Origin: Planomicrobium sp. Y74
GTDB taxonomy: Bacteria; Bacillota; Bacilli; Bacillales_A; Planococcaceae
Direction of reading: 5' to 3'
DNA: 64,000 nt
Assembly: GCF_003668635.1 (NCBI RefSeq)
Contig: NZ_RCWH01000005.1
Coordinates: 496,001-560,000 of the forward strand
Part shown: positions 56,067 through 64,000 of the stretch, in pieces
Position numbering within the stretch: the stretch's first letter is position 1
Layout: each line of letters opens with the position of its first letter
The notes under the pieces: model-generated
Told to the model about the DNA's origin: nothing
What the model saw: the letters and a program-made list of their open reading frames with translations, nothing else
Database searches by the model: none
Program-made: the position numbers and the translations under genes

Positions 56067-56188
56067 AAAGAATAATATTGTGCTAGGCGGGTAAAGGAGA
56101 CTGTGGGAAAAATTCTATTGCACTTTCGTCCAAAACACTTATACTTTTTTAAGTGATTACTATAAGAGATAAAGGAGTTTGATTATAG

Positions 56189-57022
56189 ATGGCAGGATTC
56201 TGGTACACAGAAAAGCAGACTGAGAATTTCGGTATTACAATGAAGATCAACAAAACGCTTCACACGGAGCAGACGGATTTTCAATATTTGGAAATGGCAG
56301 AAACAGCTGAATGGGGCAATATGCTGTTCCTTGACGGCATGGTCATGACTTCGGAAAAAGACGAATTTGTTTATCATGAAATGGTGGCGCACGTGCCCTT
56401 GTTTACGCATCCTAACCCGGAAAATGTACTGGTTGTAGGCGGCGGCGACGGCGGAGTTATCCGTGAAATCCTGAAGCACCCTTCTGTTAAAAAAGCGACG
56501 CTGGTCGATATCGACGGCAAAGTGATCGAGTACTCGAAGAAATTCCTGCCATCGATTGCATCCGGCCTTGAAGATGCGCGCGTGGAAGTGATTGTTGGAG
56601 ACGGCTTCATGCACATCGCGGAATCAGATAACGAATACGACGTTATCATGGTTGATTCAACTGAACCGGTTGGGCCGGCTGTGAATTTATTCTCCAAAGG
56701 ATTTTATGCCGGTATTTCAAAAGCGTTAAAAGAAGACGGCATTTTTGTCGCTCAATCTGACAACCCTTGGTTCAAAGGCGATTTGATCAAGCAGGTTCAA
56801 AGTGACGTGCGGGAAATTTTCCCGATTACGAAACTGTATTTGGCAAACATTCCAACATATCCGAGCGGTCTGTGGGCATTCACGATCGGTTCGAAAAAGT
56901 ACGATCCGTTGACTGTGCCGGCTGAGCGTTTCCATGATATCGAAACAAAATACTACACGGAGGAGCTGCACAACGCGGCATTTGCGCTCCCTAAATTCGT
57001 GAAAGATTTGGCAGGCGAATAA
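56189..57022 (+). CDS. speE: Spermidine synthase (polyamine aminopropyltransferase)
   Basis: A 277-residue aminopropyltransferase that moves aminopropyl from decarboxylated SAM to putrescine. Family marks are the [12 protein letters not shown] loop (about 84-95), a following acidic LVDIDG (VEID in most), the catalytic DSTEPVGPA and the late [16 protein letters not shown] lies 11 nt before the ATG. speB starts four nt after its stop, so the operon makes putrescine from agmatine and then spermidine. Confidence 0.95.
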   Translation: MAGFWYTEKQTENFGITMKINKTLHTEQTDFQYLEMAETAEWGNMLFLDGMVMTSEKDEFVYHEMVAHVPLFTHPNPENVLVVGGGDGGVIREILKHPSVKKATLVDIDGKVIEYSKKFLPSIASGLEDARVEVIVGDGFMHIAESDNEYDVIMVDSTEPVGPAVNLFSKGFYAGISKALKEDGIFVAQSDNPWFKGDLIKQVQSDVREIFPITKLYLANIPTYPSGLWAFTIGSKKYDPLTVPAERFHDIETKYYTEELHNAAFALPKFVKDLAGE

Positions 57023-57025
57023 AAT

Positions 57026-57898
57026 ATGAGATTCGACGAAACTTATTCAGGCAAAGTATTCATTAAAAGCCATCCGAATTATGAAGAGTCAAAAGCGGTT
57101 CTATACGGCATGCCGATGGACTGGACGGTAAGCTACCGTCCCGGTTCCCGTTTCGGCCCGAATAAAATCCGTGAAGTATCAATCGGCCTGGAAGAATACA
57201 GCCCGTACCTTGACCGCGAACTGGAAGACGTGAAGTTTTTCGATGCAGGCGATATTCCGTTGCCATTCGGCAATCCGGAAAAATCGTTGCTGGAAATTGA
57301 AACTTATGTTCATACCTTACTGAAGGATGACAAGATTCCGATGGGCATGGGCGGTGAGCATTTGGTGTCATTGCCGGTGATGAAAGCTGTCGCCAGCAAA
57401 TACGACGACTTGGCAATCATTCATTTCGACGCGCATACGGACCTACGTGAAAACTATGAAGGCGAAGAATATTCGCATTCGACGCCGATCCGCAAAATCG
57501 CGGACCACATCGGACCGACAAACGTTTATTCATTCGGCATCCGTTCCGGAATGAAAGAAGAATTCGAATGGGCAAAAGAACAGGGTATGCACATTTCGAA
57601 ATTCGAAGTTCTCGAGCCTTTGAAAGAAGTATTGCCGACGCTTGAAGGGCGCAATGTCTACGTGACGATCGACATGGACGTATTGGATCCGGCGCATGCG
57701 CCAGGCACAGGGACTGTCGACGCTGGCGGCATCACGTCGCGCGAGCTGTTGGCATCCATCCACGCCATTGCTGCATCCGGCGTTAATGTTGTCGGCTTCG
57801 ACCTGGTCGAACTGGCACCCGTATACGACCATTCCGACCAGACGGCGAATACAGCGAGCAAGCTGATTCGTGAAATGATTCTGGGTTGGGTGAAGTAA
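57026..57898 (+). CDS. speB: Agmatinase
   Basis: A 290-residue arginase-family enzyme. It hydrolyses agmatine to putrescine and urea. The Mn ligands are visible: GGEH near 112-115, FDAHTD near 136-141, and MDVLDPAHAPGTGT near 216-229. It follows speE by three nt, with no separate promoter. speA (arginine decarboxylase), which makes agmatine, is not in the window. A mosaic repeat begins directly after its stop codon. Confidence 0.95.
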   Translation: MRFDETYSGKVFIKSHPNYEESKAVLYGMPMDWTVSYRPGSRFGPNKIREVSIGLEEYSPYLDRELEDVKFFDAGDIPLPFGNPEKSLLEIETYVHTLLKDDKIPMGMGGEHLVSLPVMKAVASKYDDLAIIHFDAHTDLRENYEGEEYSHSTPIRKIADHIGPTNVYSFGIRSGMKEEFEWAKEQGMHISKFEVLEPLKEVLPTLEGRNVYVTIDMDVLDPAHAPGTGTVDAGGITSRELLASIHAIAASGVNVVGFDLVELAPVYDHSDQTANTASKLIREMILGWVK

Positions 57899-58098
57899 AG
57901 AAAAGCGAAAACGGGCGCATAGCTCCGACAAGCAAGAGATGGACCAAATGTAATTTGGGACATCTCTTTGCGACGAAGCTAGCGCAGCGATGCAGGAGCA
58001 ATAAGGGGTTAGGCAGAACAGCGTAGCGGTCTTGACCGCGCAGCTGGGCTGACTTATGACCCGAAGAGCTGGGCCGTCGGAGTCTGGACAATAGAAAA
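57899..58098. repeat. Single unit of the dispersed mosaic repeat
   Basis: A unit from GAAAAGCGAAAACGGGCGC to GGAGTCTGGAC, starting one base after speB. It carries the stem AAGAGATG / CATCTCTT enclosing CCAAAT / ATTTGG (57934-57968), TTTGCGACGAAGC, GCAGCGATGCAGGAGCA, GGTCTTGACCGC and GACTTATGACCCGAAGAGCT. No gene is seen between 57899 and 58384. Confidence 0.88.
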
Positions 58099-58110
58099 GC
58101 AATCCTATAG

Positions 58111-58147
58111 AAAGGCGGTCCGGAAAAATTTCCGGACCGCCTTTTTT
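58111..58147 (+). terminator. Terminator of the speEB operon
   Basis: A 16-bp stem (AAAGGCGGTCCGGAAA / TTTCCGGACCGCCTTT) with a T run lies beyond the repeat unit, 212 nt after speB. Confidence 0.92.
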
Positions 58148-58165
58148 GTGTGCAATTTTGGGCTG

Positions 58166-58281
58166 CCGCGGATAAGTACTGTCTAGGCGCGGATAAAAAC
58201 TCTTTTGCCGCCGATAAGTTGAATCTAGCCGCGGATAAATCAACGTTAGGCGCGGATAAACAGCCTCCAGCCACAGATAAA
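58166..58281. repeat. Phased array D: six GCGGATAA cores every 21 bp
   Basis: GCGGATAA or a close variant starts at 58168, 58189, 58210 (GCCGATAA), 58231, 58252 and 58273 (ACAGATAA), each exactly 21 bp apart. The ~13-nt spacers are unrelated. It lies between the speEB terminator and the antiporter gene. Confidence 0.92.
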
Positions 58282-58384
58282 ACACAAAATCCTCCCCATT
58301 CCTCCAAAAAAGAAGACGTAATTTATGTTTATTCCTGTCTATTTAGAGAAATGGTTACCTAACAAGCTAAAAGGGGAGAGCAAT

Positions 58385-59629
58385 ATGCATGAATTTAATG
58401 AAGTCTTTATTCAAATTCTCATATTATTGGCGATTGCAATCGCGGTCGTGGGCATTGCCAAGAAGATCAACCAGCCGGACACGATTGCGCTTGTGCTGGT
58501 CGGCTTATTGCTGGGCGTGATCAACCTGCCATTTCCGCTGATTGACCATGCGGAAGAATTCATCACCCAATCGGAAGTGTTCCAGGTCATCATCATTTCC
58601 TTGTTCCTGCCGATTCTTTTGGGGGATGCGACGCTCAAGCTTCCGTTCCATCATTTATATCAACAGAAAAACACAGTGATTGGCATGGCTCTCGGAGGAA
58701 CTTTTCTGTCGTTCATCATTATCGGCTTCTCAGCACATTTTCTGATTGGCATGCCGATTGCCGTAGCCTTTACGTTTGCCGCATTGATGAGTGCGACAGA
58801 TCCGATTAGCGTACTCTCCATATTCAAATCTGCCGGAGTTTCACAAAAGCTGTCGACCATCATGGAAGGCGAATCCCTCTTCAATGACGGAATTGCGATA
58901 GTCCTGTTCCAAATCTCGTCCATTTATCTGCTGACTTATATAGAAATGGGCTGGGCAGGCATAGGCAGCGGGGTGTGGCTGTTTTTACGGTTTGCCATAG
59001 GTGGAGTTCTGGTCGGTGTCATCCTCGGTTTTCTCTTTTCACAAATCATTCGCTTTTACGACGATTATCCATTTGAAATCGCCATCTCGGCACTGCTGTT
59101 CTTCGGCAGTTATTTTATTGCAGAACATCTTCATGTCTCTGGTGTTATTGCAGTCGTTGCCGGTGGATTCGTCTTCGGGGATTACGGCGGAAAAATCGGG
59201 ATGTCTGCGACGACTGAAAGGAACATCAATTCTTTTTGGGATGTCATAACATTGATCGCCAACTCACTCATCTTCCTGATTGTCGGTCTGGAAATACGTA
59301 ATATCGACTTTATGGGTCAATGGAATATCATCTTGTACGCAATCTTGATCGTAATCGGAGCGCGGATTATTGCCATTTTCCTCAGTACCATGCCGGCGAA
59401 AAGCTTGAGCAGAAAGGAAAGAATCCTTGTGAACTGGGGAGGGCTAAAGGGAAGTTTGTCGATTGCACTGGCACTTAGCCTTCCGACAAGTTTCGAAGGC
59501 AGGGACACACTGTTGCTGCTGACATTTTCCGTAGTGCTGTTTTCCTTGATCGTTCAGGGTCTGACAATAAAACCGTTGATCGCGAAACTTGGCCTCAATC
59601 AAAAAGAACAGGATGATGAGGCGCATTAA
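58385..59629 (+). CDS. CPA1-type Na+/H+ (cation:proton) antiporter
   Basis: A 414-residue exchanger with about 12 membrane helices. ATDPISVLSIFKSAG and GESLFNDGIAIVLF are the CPA1 (NhaP/NHE) signature with the ion-binding Asp residues. The start is ATG 58385 after AGGGGAG; the longer frame lacks a site. It lacks the cytosolic C-terminal domain of the antiporter at 23 kb. It should export Na+ or K+ in exchange for protons. It interrupts the B. subtilis-like speB to argS order and lies just after phased array D. Confidence 0.9.
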   Translation: MHEFNEVFIQILILLAIAIAVVGIAKKINQPDTIALVLVGLLLGVINLPFPLIDHAEEFITQSEVFQVIIISLFLPILLGDATLKLPFHHLYQQKNTVIGMALGGTFLSFIIIGFSAHFLIGMPIAVAFTFAALMSATDPISVLSIFKSAGVSQKLSTIMEGESLFNDGIAIVLFQISSIYLLTYIEMGWAGIGSGVWLFLRFAIGGVLVGVILGFLFSQIIRFYDDYPFEIAISALLFFGSYFIAEHLHVSGVIAVVAGGFVFGDYGGKIGMSATTERNINSFWDVITLIANSLIFLIVGLEIRNIDFMGQWNIILYAILIVIGARIIAIFLSTMPAKSLSRKERILVNWGGLKGSLSIALALSLPTSFEGRDTLLLLTFSVVLFSLIVQGLTIKPLIAKLGLNQKEQDDEAH

Positions 59630-59791
59630 CTTAATGGTTGTATCTTCCGGGCAGTTGTCTGAAACCCATTCCATGGGACAGACAGCTGCTCCGCTCTTTT
59701 CCTGTCGGTGTCGAAATAGAAACTTAATTGAAAAATCCTGCGGACTCGGGCTATAATATAAAGGTTATTATTGAACGGGGAGGCGGCAACT

Positions 59792-60202
59792 GTGGAAAAA
59801 TCAGTGAATATCAAACTGACGACGACCATCCGCCAGCCGGATATGGAAGAGCAAGTGATGAAACTGCAATCCCACGGGACATTGACGGAAAAAAACAACC
59901 GCCAATACCTTCAATACCGGGAGCAGCAGGATGAGCTTGAGATTCGGACCATTGTGAAATTCAATGAAGAAGAAGCGGTAATTATGAGAAGCGGCGGCCT
60001 TAAGATGAGGTTACCGTTTTTATTGCATAAAGAGCAGACAGGAAACCTGACAAACGCGCAGGGTTCTTTTATGCTGACGACGACCGCCCATGAGTTATCT
60101 GTTAGCGGAACTCATTTTAAAGTCCGGTATGATTTAACGTTCGGCGCTGATTATGCCGGAGAGTATGAAATGGAAATTCAATTTATGGAGGCTACAAAAT
60201 GA
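59792..60202 (+). CDS. ywiB: YwiB family beta-barrel protein (DUF1934)
   Basis: A 136-residue protein of the DUF1934/YwiB family, a small calycin-like beta-barrel of unknown ligand. The GTG start at 59792 is eight nt after GGGGAGG. Its TGA overlaps the argS ATG (ATGA), so the two are translationally coupled, and ywiB also adjoins argS in B. subtilis. Central stretches are [13 protein letters not shown] and [12 protein letters not shown]. Confidence 0.88.
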   Translation: MEKSVNIKLTTTIRQPDMEEQVMKLQSHGTLTEKNNRQYLQYREQQDELEIRTIVKFNEEEAVIMRSGGLKMRLPFLLHKEQTGNLTNAQGSFMLTTTAHELSVSGTHFKVRYDLTFGADYAGEYEMEIQFMEATK

Positions 60203-61860
60203 ATGCAGTTGAAAAAGTCCAGCACGCCATTAAACTTGCGATAGCGGAAGCCGTAGAAAAGGCGGAATTGACGACAGAACCGGTGGATGTCCACCTGGAA
60301 TCGCCAAAAGATAAAGCCAATGGCGATTACGCTACGAATATCGCAATGCAATTGACACGCACAGCAAGAAAAGCGCCGAAAGTTATTGCGGAAGCGATTG
60401 TTTCCAACGTTGATAAAGAATCTGCAAACATCGAGAAAATCGAAATTGCGGGCCCAGGTTTCATTAACATCACAATCAAAAAAGATTATCTTCTGGACGT
60501 TGTAAAAACGGTTCTGGATCAACAGGAGAATTACGGCCGCACCAATTCCGGCGCAGGCGAAAAAATCCAGGTCGAGTTCGTATCTGCTAATCCTACAGGA
60601 GATCTACACCTCGGCCACGCACGCGGTTCGTCAGTCGGCGATTCACTCTGCAACGTGCTGGACTTTGCAGGCTATGATGTATCCCGTGAATACTATATCA
60701 ATGATGCCGGCAATCAAATCAATAACCTGGCCTTGTCCATTGAAGGGCGTTATTTTGAAGAGCTCGGCAAAGGCGAGAGTATGCCTGAAGACGGCTACCG
60801 CGGCCAGGATATCATCGACATTGCCAAAGGCCTTGTTGCTGAACACGGCGATAAATTCCTGAACATGACCCACGAAGAGCGCTATGCGGAATTCCGCAAG
60901 CACGGACTTGAAGTGGAACTGGCGAAGCTTCAGAAAGATTTGGCTGATTTCCGCGTCGAGTTTGACGTCTGGTTCTCGGAAACTTCACTATATGAAAATG
61001 GGAAAATTGACTTAGCTTTGCAAAAACTGCGCGACAACGGCCATATTTACGAAGAAGGCGGCGCAACCTGGTTCCGTTCGACGACTTTCGGCGACGATAA
61101 AGACCGCGTACTGATCAAGAATGACGGATCTTACACGTATCTGATGCCGGATATCGCTTACCACGAAGATAAAATTTCCCGTGGCTTCGGCAAATTGATC
61201 AATATTTGGGGAGCTGACCACCACGGTTATATTCCGCGGATGAAAGCAGCAATCGAAGCTCTTGGCTATGATCGCGAAACGCTTGAAGTGAGCATCATCC
61301 AAATGGTTCAATTATATAAAGACGGCGAGAAGATGAAGATGAGCAAGCGTACCGGCAAAGCGGTAACGATGCGTGAATTGGTCGAACTTGTCGGACTTGA
61401 TGCTGTGCGTTATTTCTTCGCGATGCGTTCAGGCGATTCGCATATGGACTTCGACTTGGATCTGGCAGTTTCACAGTCCAATGAAAACCCGGTTTACTAT
61501 GCGCAATATGGCCATGCCCGCATCTCTTCGATTTTGCGCCAGGCAGAGGAACAGGGTTATACGGCGTCAACTGACAACCTGGATTTATTGGCAGATGAAA
61601 AGGAAATTGATGTTTTGAAGAAAGTCGGTGATTTCCCGCAAGTCATCGCGGATGCTGCAAAACAGCGCGCTCCTCACCGTGTGACAACGTATATTCAGGA
61701 ATTGGCTTCGCAATTCCACAGTTTCTATAACGCCAATAAAGTGCTTGATACTTCGAATGAAGAAATGACCCGTGCACGTCTTGCATTGATCACGGCGGTT
61801 AAAACGACGCTTGCAAACGCATTAAAAACTGTCGGTGTATCTGCGCCGGAAAAAATGTAA
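60199..61860 (+). CDS. argS: Arginyl-tRNA synthetase
   Basis: A 553-residue class I synthetase that charges tRNA(Arg). The HIGH motif is HLGH at 137-140 ([13 protein letters not shown]) and the KMSKS loop is KMSKR at 380-384. An N-terminal Add-1 domain (about 1-110) and a C-terminal DALR anticodon-binding domain (about 440-553) are present, as expected. It overlaps ywiB by four nt, with GGAGG upstream. No clear terminator follows before the cobalamin riboswitch. Confidence 0.97.
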   Translation: MNAVEKVQHAIKLAIAEAVEKAELTTEPVDVHLESPKDKANGDYATNIAMQLTRTARKAPKVIAEAIVSNVDKESANIEKIEIAGPGFINITIKKDYLLDVVKTVLDQQENYGRTNSGAGEKIQVEFVSANPTGDLHLGHARGSSVGDSLCNVLDFAGYDVSREYYINDAGNQINNLALSIEGRYFEELGKGESMPEDGYRGQDIIDIAKGLVAEHGDKFLNMTHEERYAEFRKHGLEVELAKLQKDLADFRVEFDVWFSETSLYENGKIDLALQKLRDNGHIYEEGGATWFRSTTFGDDKDRVLIKNDGSYTYLMPDIAYHEDKISRGFGKLINIWGADHHGYIPRMKAAIEALGYDRETLEVSIIQMVQLYKDGEKMKMSKRTGKAVTMRELVELVGLDAVRYFFAMRSGDSHMDFDLDLAVSQSNENPVYYAQYGHARISSILRQAEEQGYTASTDNLDLLADEKEIDVLKKVGDFPQVIADAAKQRAPHRVTTYIQELASQFHSFYNANKVLDTSNEEMTRARLALITAVKTTLANALKTVGVSAPEKM

Positions 61861-61914
61861 GCGACATTTCACAAAACTTCTGTATAATGAAATAGAGAAG
61901 TAAATTTTATATCA

Positions 61915-62125
61915 ATCATAAAGGTGCTTATGTCTAAGAACATGAGTTAAAAGGGAAGCCGGTTCGATTCCGGCGCGGTCCCGCCACTGTAAGTGAGAGC
62001 TATCTGTAAAATGCCACTGGAACAATGTTTCGGGAAGGTGCAGAATGCGATGATCATGAGCCAGGAGACCTGCCTTTATGAAACACCCATAAGCTTGCGA
62101 GGACAGGCTGGATGCGCATGTCTTT
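61915..62125 (+). promoter_or_regulatory. Cobalamin riboswitch
   Basis: The conserved core is clear: AAGGGAAGCCGGT near 61951, GCGGTCCCGCCACTGTAA (61974-61991), GCCACTGG then GGGAAGG, and the B12 box AGCCAGGAGACCTGCC (62059-62074). It binds adenosylcobalamin or a related corrinoid and shuts off the downstream genes when B12 is abundant. A TATAAT at 61883-61888 probably starts the transcript. The expression platform is the terminator at 62141. The regulated genes are btuF and btuC. Confidence 0.95.
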
Positions 62126-62140
62126 TTATGGCGTCCTTTC

Positions 62141-62175
62141 AGACCTCCCGCAGTTTTTTGTGGGAGGTCTTTTTA
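62141..62175 (+). terminator. Terminator (expression platform of the cobalamin riboswitch)
   Basis: GACCTCCCGCA pairs with TGTGGGAGGTC around a T-rich loop and is followed by TTTTTAT. Confidence 0.9.
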
Positions 62176-62177
62176 TG

Positions 62178-62338
62178 TAGAAAAGCGGAAGCGCCTGTTT
62201 AGCTCTGAAAGGCATAAGACGAGCTGGCGAAGTGGCGTCTTTTCAGCCGCACAGCCAGAGTGGCTTATGACCCGAAGAGCTGGGCCGCTGGAGACTGGAC
62301 ACTAGAAAAGCGGAAGCGCCCGTTTAGCTCGAAAAGCC
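62178..62338. repeat. Dispersed mosaic repeat inside the btuF leader
   Basis: One full unit (GAAAAGCGGAAGCGCC to GGAGACTGGAC) is followed by the beginning of a second (GAAAAGCGGAAGCGCC CGTTTAGCTC). It carries the GACGAGCTGGCGAAG / GACCCGAAGAGCTGGGCC module seen at 20.6 kb. It lies between the riboswitch terminator and btuF, so it is transcribed whenever the operon is on. Confidence 0.88.
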
Positions 62339-62388
62339 GGTTCAACACCGAATCAGCGGTACCCCCTCCGCTGATTCGGTGTTGAACC
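62339..62388. other. Perfect 21-bp hairpin before btuF
   Basis: A 21-nt arm (62339-62359) is an exact inverted copy of 62368-62388, with an eight-nt loop TACCCCCT. No T tract follows, so it is not a normal terminator. It ends 16 nt before the btuF ribosome site. Confidence 0.85.
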
Positions 62389-62416
62389 GCAAACAAACAC
62401 ATTGGAGGAATACAAC

Positions 62417-63394
62417 ATGAAGAAATTTTGGAAATTCGGTATGAGTGCAGGACTCGCAGCAGTGCTGCTTGCAGGATGCGGCGGAGAAGACGCGGCGAAC
62501 GAAGAACAGCAAATCGAAACACCGGCAGAACCGCCTGAGGAAGTAGCGGAAGCGGAATTTCCTGTAACATTGGTGGATGCTACTGGTGAAGAAGTCGTGA
62601 TTGAGGAAGAGCCGCAGGCAATCGTTTCCATGATTCCTTCCAATACAGAGATAGCGTATGAATTGGGATTAGGCGAAAAGATAGTAGGCGTCTCCGATTT
62701 TGATAATTACCCGGAAGAAACAGCTGATGTAGAAAAAATCGGTGGCATGGAATTCAACGTAGAAAAAATAATCAGTCTGGAACCGGATGTTGTCTTTGCT
62801 CACGAGTCGGGACTTGGCGCTGGAACTGAAGGATTGGATCAGCTTACTGAAGCAGGACTCACTGTATTTGTTGTCGACAATGCAGAAAGTTTTGAGGAAG
62901 TCTATGACACAATCACTGTAATTGGCCAGGCTACAGGAGCTACTGATGAAGCAAATGCACTAGTAGAGAGAATGGAAGTGCAGGTAGAAGAAATCACGGA
63001 AAAGGCAAGTAATATAGAAGAAACCAAATCTGTTTTTGTGGAAGTTGGAAGTGACCCGGAAATATATACGACTGGTTCGGGAACCTTCATGCATGAGATG
63101 CTCCAAACTATCAATGCTGAAAATGTAGCAGGCGATCAGGAAGGTTGGGTCAGCATGGATCCTGAAGCTATTGTTGCAGCCGATCCTGAGGTCATTGTGA
63201 CTACAGAAGGCGGATACATTGAAAATGCTGAAGAAATGATCAAAACCAGAAGCGGCTTTGCGGAAGTTACCGCAGTCGAAGAAGATGCTGTTTACAGCGT
63301 TGATTCTGATGCAGTTACTCGCCCCGGCCCTCGTTTAACAGAAGGTCTGCTTGAGTTGGCGCGCGCAGTTTATCCCGAGGTCTTCAGTGAGTAA
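62417..63394 (+). CDS. btuF: Cobalamin ABC transporter substrate-binding lipoprotein
   Basis: A 325-residue cluster A-III binding protein. The signal peptide ends in LLAGC, with lipidated C21. After a Glu/Pro-rich linker, the two-lobed fold starts near residue 48 (VTLVDATGEEVVIEEEP); IVSMIPSNTEIAYELGLG and TRPGPRLTEGLLELA are family marks shared by BtuF and haem/siderophore binders. Assignment to cobalamin rests on the upstream B12 riboswitch. GGAGG lies eight nt before ATG 62417. Its stop overlaps the start of the permease gene by eight bases. Confidence 0.9.
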   Translation: MKKFWKFGMSAGLAAVLLAGCGGEDAANEEQQIETPAEPPEEVAEAEFPVTLVDATGEEVVIEEEPQAIVSMIPSNTEIAYELGLGEKIVGVSDFDNYPEETADVEKIGGMEFNVEKIISLEPDVVFAHESGLGAGTEGLDQLTEAGLTVFVVDNAESFEEVYDTITVIGQATGATDEANALVERMEVQVEEITEKASNIEETKSVFVEVGSDPEIYTTGSGTFMHEMLQTINAENVAGDQEGWVSMDPEAIVAADPEVIVTTEGGYIENAEEMIKTRSGFAEVTAVEEDAVYSVDSDAVTRPGPRLTEGLLELARAVYPEVFSE

Positions 63395-64000
63395 AAATTT
63401 ACTGGCATATATCGTTTCCCTGCTGCTGTTAAGCGGAGCGATCATGCTGGGTGTAACGATCGGCACTGTGTCAATTTCACCTGTCGTATTATGGAATCCT
63501 GCATCAGATGCAGCGGCAGCCAATATCCTTTGGAATATCCGTATGCCGCGTGTGGTTCTGGCAGGTCTTGTTGGTGCAGCTCTTGCAATAGCGGGGGCTG
63601 CATTCCAGGGTCTGTTGAAAAATCCGTTAGCCGATCCTTACACTTTAGGAGTGTCTTCCGGTGCCTCTGTTGGCGCCGTGATGACACTTTTTTTCGGCAT
63701 TTCGCTCCCTTTTCTCGGACCTTTCACATTACCGGTCATGAGCATGGTCGGCGCATTACTGACCATGTTCATGGTTATGGGATTTGCTAAATTGGTCGAT
63801 CGTTCGATGAAAATGGAGACAGTCATCTTGACCGGAATCATCTTCAGTTCATTTCTTGGTTCTATAATTTCGTTGATGATTGCTTTGACGGGCGAGGAAC
63901 TGAGGCAGATTATCGGTTGGCTCCTCGGAAGTGTATCGATGCGTGGCTGGCCATACGTACAGATGGCTCTGCCTTTTATTGTGATCGGCTCATTTGTACT
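63387..64000 (+). CDS. btuC: Cobalamin ABC transporter permease (partial, runs off the window)
   Basis: The start is GTG 63387 (MSKNLLAYIV), overlapping the btuF stop; 204 codons are present before the window ends, of about 330 expected. It is a FecCD-family permease: IRMPRVVLAGLVGAALAIAG followed by FQGLLKNPLADPYTLGVSSG is the defining stretch of BtuC/FhuB-type proteins. Later helices are present up to LGSVSMRGW. The ATPase gene (btuD) would be expected downstream, outside the window. Confidence 0.92.
   Translation, partial: MSKNLLAYIVSLLLLSGAIMLGVTIGTVSISPVVLWNPASDAAAANILWNIRMPRVVLAGLVGAALAIAGAAFQGLLKNPLADPYTLGVSSGASVGAVMTLFFGISLPFLGPFTLPVMSMVGALLTMFMVMGFAKLVDRSMKMETVILTGIIFSSFLGSIISLMIALTGEELRQIIGWLLGSVSMRGWPYVQMALPFIVIGSFV

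Noticed and set aside
58166-58281. CRISPR array
   Set aside because: Repeats of 8 nt and spacers of about 13 nt are far too short, and there are no cas genes in the window.
57530-58285. Minus-strand open frame of 251 codons
   Set aside because: It runs antisense through speB and then through a mosaic repeat and the phased array; its N-terminal repetition comes from the 21-bp array.

Overview
The window comes from a Gram-positive bacterium of the order Bacillales, most likely family Planococcaceae (Planococcus/Planomicrobium-like; the family call is inference). The evidence is strong AGGAGG ribosome binding sites, frequent TTG and GTG starts, a bacillithiol gene, coproporphyrin-dependent haem synthesis (HemQ), an SLH-anchored surface protein, and gene order that follows Bacillus subtilis in several blocks (yrrT/luxS/mccAB, yojF/bshB2, pdxK/ung/ywdI/ywdK, hemQ/lipL/ywfO/ywgA/ywhB/ywhD/speEB/ywiB/argS). 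No rRNA, tRNA, phage, transposase gene or CRISPR-cas locus was seen.

Layout. 1-9 kb: a repeat block, a c-di-GMP phosphodiesterase, an SLH-anchored phosphoesterase, and a heterodimeric ABC exporter divergent from it. 9-25 kb: a GNAT protein, a lipoprotein, tryptophan 2,3-dioxygenase with a glycerophosphodiesterase, a DUF2804 protein, DegV and PlsY, an M20 dipeptidase, a CNNM/CorC protein, an ECF sigma factor, a PLD-like protein, an ABC-F protein, a CPA1 antiporter and a flavin reductase. 26-45 kb: a NERD protein, topB, ybaK, a YczE-like protein, the methionine-to-cysteine operon (yrrT, luxS, mccA, mccB), a secreted metalloprotease, kbl and an SDR-type threonine dehydrogenase, a YjiH-type membrane protein, bshB2/yojF, and an orphan pair of oligopeptide-type permeases. 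45-64 kb: a GNAT protein, pdxK, ung and neighbours, hemQ, lipL, ywfO/ywgA, ywhB/ywhD, speE/speB, a second CPA1 antiporter, ywiB/argS, then a cobalamin riboswitch leading into btuF and a btuC that runs off the end.

The metabolic genes form recognisable units. YrrT, LuxS, MccA and MccB carry methionine sulfur through homocysteine to cysteine. Kbl and the SDR dehydrogenase turn threonine into glycine and acetyl-CoA. SpeB makes putrescine from agmatine and SpeE makes spermidine. BtuF/BtuC import B12 under riboswitch control.

The most unusual material is between genes. First, four short arrays repeat an 8-9 nt core every 20-21 bp, about two helical turns, with unrelated ~12 nt spacers: two use TACTGTCCG/CGGACAGTA, one TGCGG, one GCGGATAA. 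Second, a mosaic family of dispersed repeats with constant ends (GAAAAGCGGAAGCGCC and GGAGTCTGGAC) and interchangeable hairpin modules occurs in at least eight intergenic places, and its stems show compensatory base changes. A likely structured RNA with its own promoter and terminator lies upstream of speE, and a perfect 21-bp hairpin sits just before btuF.
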